Origin: CAADGU01 sp964581605
GTDB lineage: Bacteria > Chloroflexota > Anaerolineae > Promineifilales > Promineifilaceae
Assembly (NCBI GenBank): GCA_964581605.1
Contig: CAZOPF010000103.1
Coordinates: 1 to 19,766 of the forward strand
Direction of reading: 5' to 3'
Length of the DNA stretch: 19,766 nucleotides
Below are positions 18,642-19,766 of the stretch, one piece after another. A program made the position numbers and the translations under genes. Every line of letters starts with the position of its first letter. The first letter of the stretch is position 1. Under the pieces are notes generated by a model. The model saw nothing but the letters and a program-made list of their open reading frames with translations, did no database searches and was not told where the DNA came from.

Positions 18642-19571
18642 CTAGGTCAGGTAATACACACGGGGTTCGGTGCCCAGTTCTTCTTTCAGGCGCATCACAT
18701 TGGGGCTGGCTATCAGCTCGGCCACCAGGCTGTCGGGGTCGTTGGCGTCGCCGAAGAAGGTGGCGCGGCCGATGCAGGTGGTGGTGCAGGCGGGCAGCAT
18801 CCCCTCGGCCAGCCGGTGCAGGCAGAAGTGGCATTTGCGCACGTTGCCGGCGGGCGAGTCGCTGTGGCCTTCGCGGGGCCATGCCGTGCCGTATTCAAAA
18901 GCGGGCGCTGTTTCGTAGACGGCCGCAGCTGGCTGGCCCACTATAATGCCGTCGGCGGTGGGCAGCCCTTCGGTGTAGGTGGCGCCAAAGTCAAAGGTGC
19001 GTGCCCCGTAGGGGCAGGCGGTGACGCAGTAGCGGCAGCCGATACACTGGTCATAATCCACCACCACCACGCCATTTTCATCTTTGTAGGTGGCGTTGAC
19101 AGGGCAGACGGGCACACAGGGGGGCTGGTCGCACTGCATACAGGGGCGGGGCGTAAAGCGCATGGTGACGTTGGGGTAGGTTCCGATCTCCTCCACCATC
19201 ACCGGGCGGTAAACGACGCCGGGCGGCAGTTTGTTTTCGGCCACGCAGGCGATGGTGCAGGCGTGGCAGCCGACACATTTGCGCAGGTCTATAGCCATCA
19301 CCCAGCGGCGTTGGTCAACGGGTTTTTGCATGGCGCGGGCCAGGTCGGCCTGCATCCGCACCAACACGTCGGCGTTGGCGTCGGCTTGGGTGATGGCTGG
19401 GGCGGGCCGGGGTTGGATGGTGGTCAGGGGGATGCTTGGGGGGTGCGTGGCTTTTGGGGCGGTGGGCACGGCCGTGAGTGCGGCAATGCCCGCCACTCCG
19501 ATCATGCCGCGCAAAAAGCTGCGCCGGCTGGTATCGGGAATAGCTTTTTCTTGTTCAATGGTTTTGCTCAT
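18642..19571 (-). CDS. Tat-exported 4Fe-4S electron-transfer subunit (TtrB/PsrB-like)
   Basis: 309 residues from the ATG at 19571, which has AGGAGG 7 bp upstream; a TTG at 19577 is less likely. The N-terminus has a twin-arginine signal, TSRRSFLRGM. Four clusters of Cys follow: CVGCHACTIAC, CMQCDQPPCVPVC, CIGCRYCVTAC and CHFCLHR with LPACTTTC, giving four [4Fe-4S] clusters as in PsrB, TtrB and NrfC. It would link the NrfD-type subunit to the molybdopterin subunit outside the membrane. A Pro/Thr-rich spacer precedes the Fe-S domain. First gene of the operon, so its upstream region should hold the promoter. Confidence 0.92.
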   Translation of the reverse strand: MSKTIEQEKAIPDTSRRSFLRGMIGVAGIAALTAVPTAPKATHPPSIPLTTIQPRPAPAITQADANADVLVRMQADLARAMQKPVDQRRWVMAIDLRKCVGCHACTIACVAENKLPPGVVYRPVMVEEIGTYPNVTMRFTPRPCMQCDQPPCVPVCPVNATYKDENGVVVVDYDQCIGCRYCVTACPYGARTFDFGATYTEGLPTADGIIVGQPAAAVYETAPAFEYGTAWPREGHSDSPAGNVRKCHFCLHRLAEGMLPACTTTCIGRATFFGDANDPDSLVAELIASPNVMRLKEELGTEPRVYYLT

Positions 19572-19584
19572 CTTCAAACCTCCT

Positions 19585-19766
19585 AATCTCGTGCAATTGC
19601 ATCTGTGGAGAAGTAAGACAAAATCAGGCCCAGGCGGGCGATATTGGCTTGATTGTAGAATGGGAAGCGCCGGATTAGTAGCGGGGAAACCCCGTTGATT
19701 AACGTCTGTTTGTGGGGGAAAGCCTGATAGAACTGATAAGGCAGGTATCTTGCATCACATTTAGAA
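19585..19766 (-). promoter_or_regulatory. Upstream region of the ttrBCA-like operon
   Basis: 182 bp with no gene visible on either strand. It contains a direct repeat CTGATA-N3-CTGATA (19724-19738 on the plus strand), which could be a response-regulator site, and a small perfect hairpin CGGGG-AAA-CCCCG (19682-19694). I could not identify a convincing -35/-10 pair or an FNR box. Confidence 0.35.

Larger units (their letters stand above)
546..19475. repeat. Dispersed octamer palindrome ACGGCCGT, about 31 copies
   Basis: Manual count of exact copies between 546-553 and 19468-19475, in both gene orientations and in three non-coding places (near 6872, 7275 and 11202). 28 lie in genes, and 23 of these are in the frame ACG GCC GTN (Thr-Ala-Val). 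Near matches such as GCGGCCGT and TCGGCCGT are also common. Confidence 0.9.

Noticed and set aside
18624..19586. 320-residue plus-strand open frame
   Set aside because: Antisense shadow of the 4Fe-4S subunit gene; Gly/Ala/His-rich without recognisable motifs.

Overview
The window looks like a metagenome-assembled scaffold from a Chloroflexota bacterium, probably Anaerolineae-like. That placement is inferred from protein character, a GC content in the high 50s, and a run of exactly 100 N at 14816-14915. It is an arsenic/thiol/redox island. There is no rRNA, tRNA, CRISPR array, transposase or replication gene that I can see.

Layout. (1) 1-673, minus: the start of a PhnD-like periplasmic binding lipoprotein, divergent from an ArsR repressor. 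(2) 783-6873, plus: a long tightly packed gene run. It holds arsR1 (classical As(III)-type CVC motif), a stand-alone lipoyl GcvH-like protein, two DGC-domain putative zinc-binding proteins, an OsmC-family protein, a TM0996-type thioredoxin-fold protein, a CxxC carboxymuconolactone decarboxylase (CMD)/AhpD-like protein, a 48-aa protein, a 4Fe-4S protein, a PIG-L/LmbE deacetylase, a TauE/SafE permease and a DUF5661 protein. (3) 6871-7416: a decayed duplicate of the junction between the 4Fe-4S and PIG-L genes, then the arsR2 promoter and operators. (4) 7417-10136, plus: arsR2-arsD-arsA, with no arsB or acr3 in the window. (5) 10148-11199: a BrnT/BrnA-like toxin-antitoxin pair, an FmdB zinc ribbon and a probably truncated ORF. 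(6) 11272-12284: a MerR-family metal sensor with a CueR-like 19-bp-spacer promoter, followed by a CopZ N-domain-like Fe-S metallochaperone. (7) 12301-13268, minus: FmdE-like protein plus a Cys-less CMD protein. (8) 13353-14158, plus: a small RHH-like protein coupled to an HNH nuclease. (9) 14162-19571, minus: a ttrBCA-type operon (4Fe-4S electron-transfer subunit, NrfD membrane subunit, Tat-exported molybdopterin catalytic subunit interrupted by the N gap), ending in an unannotated 56-aa single-span membrane protein.

How it may work together. The ttrBCA-like enzyme would respire tetrathionate or a related oxyanion (arsenate and selenium oxyanions are not excluded). The two ArsR units would respond to As(III). 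ArsD would hand As(III) to ArsA. The arsR1 operon pairs a lipoyl dithiol carrier with DGC, OsmC, thioredoxin-like and CMD proteins and a TauE/SafE permease. This is the best candidate in the window for an undescribed arsenic/thiol-handling system.

Three non-gene signals stand out. The octamer ACGGCCGT occurs about 31 times, and 23 of its 28 coding copies are read as Thr-Ala-Val. Heptamer tandem repeats at gene ends put stop codons in all three frames. A family of near-loopless hairpins shares the apex TTTTC-N-GAAAA.
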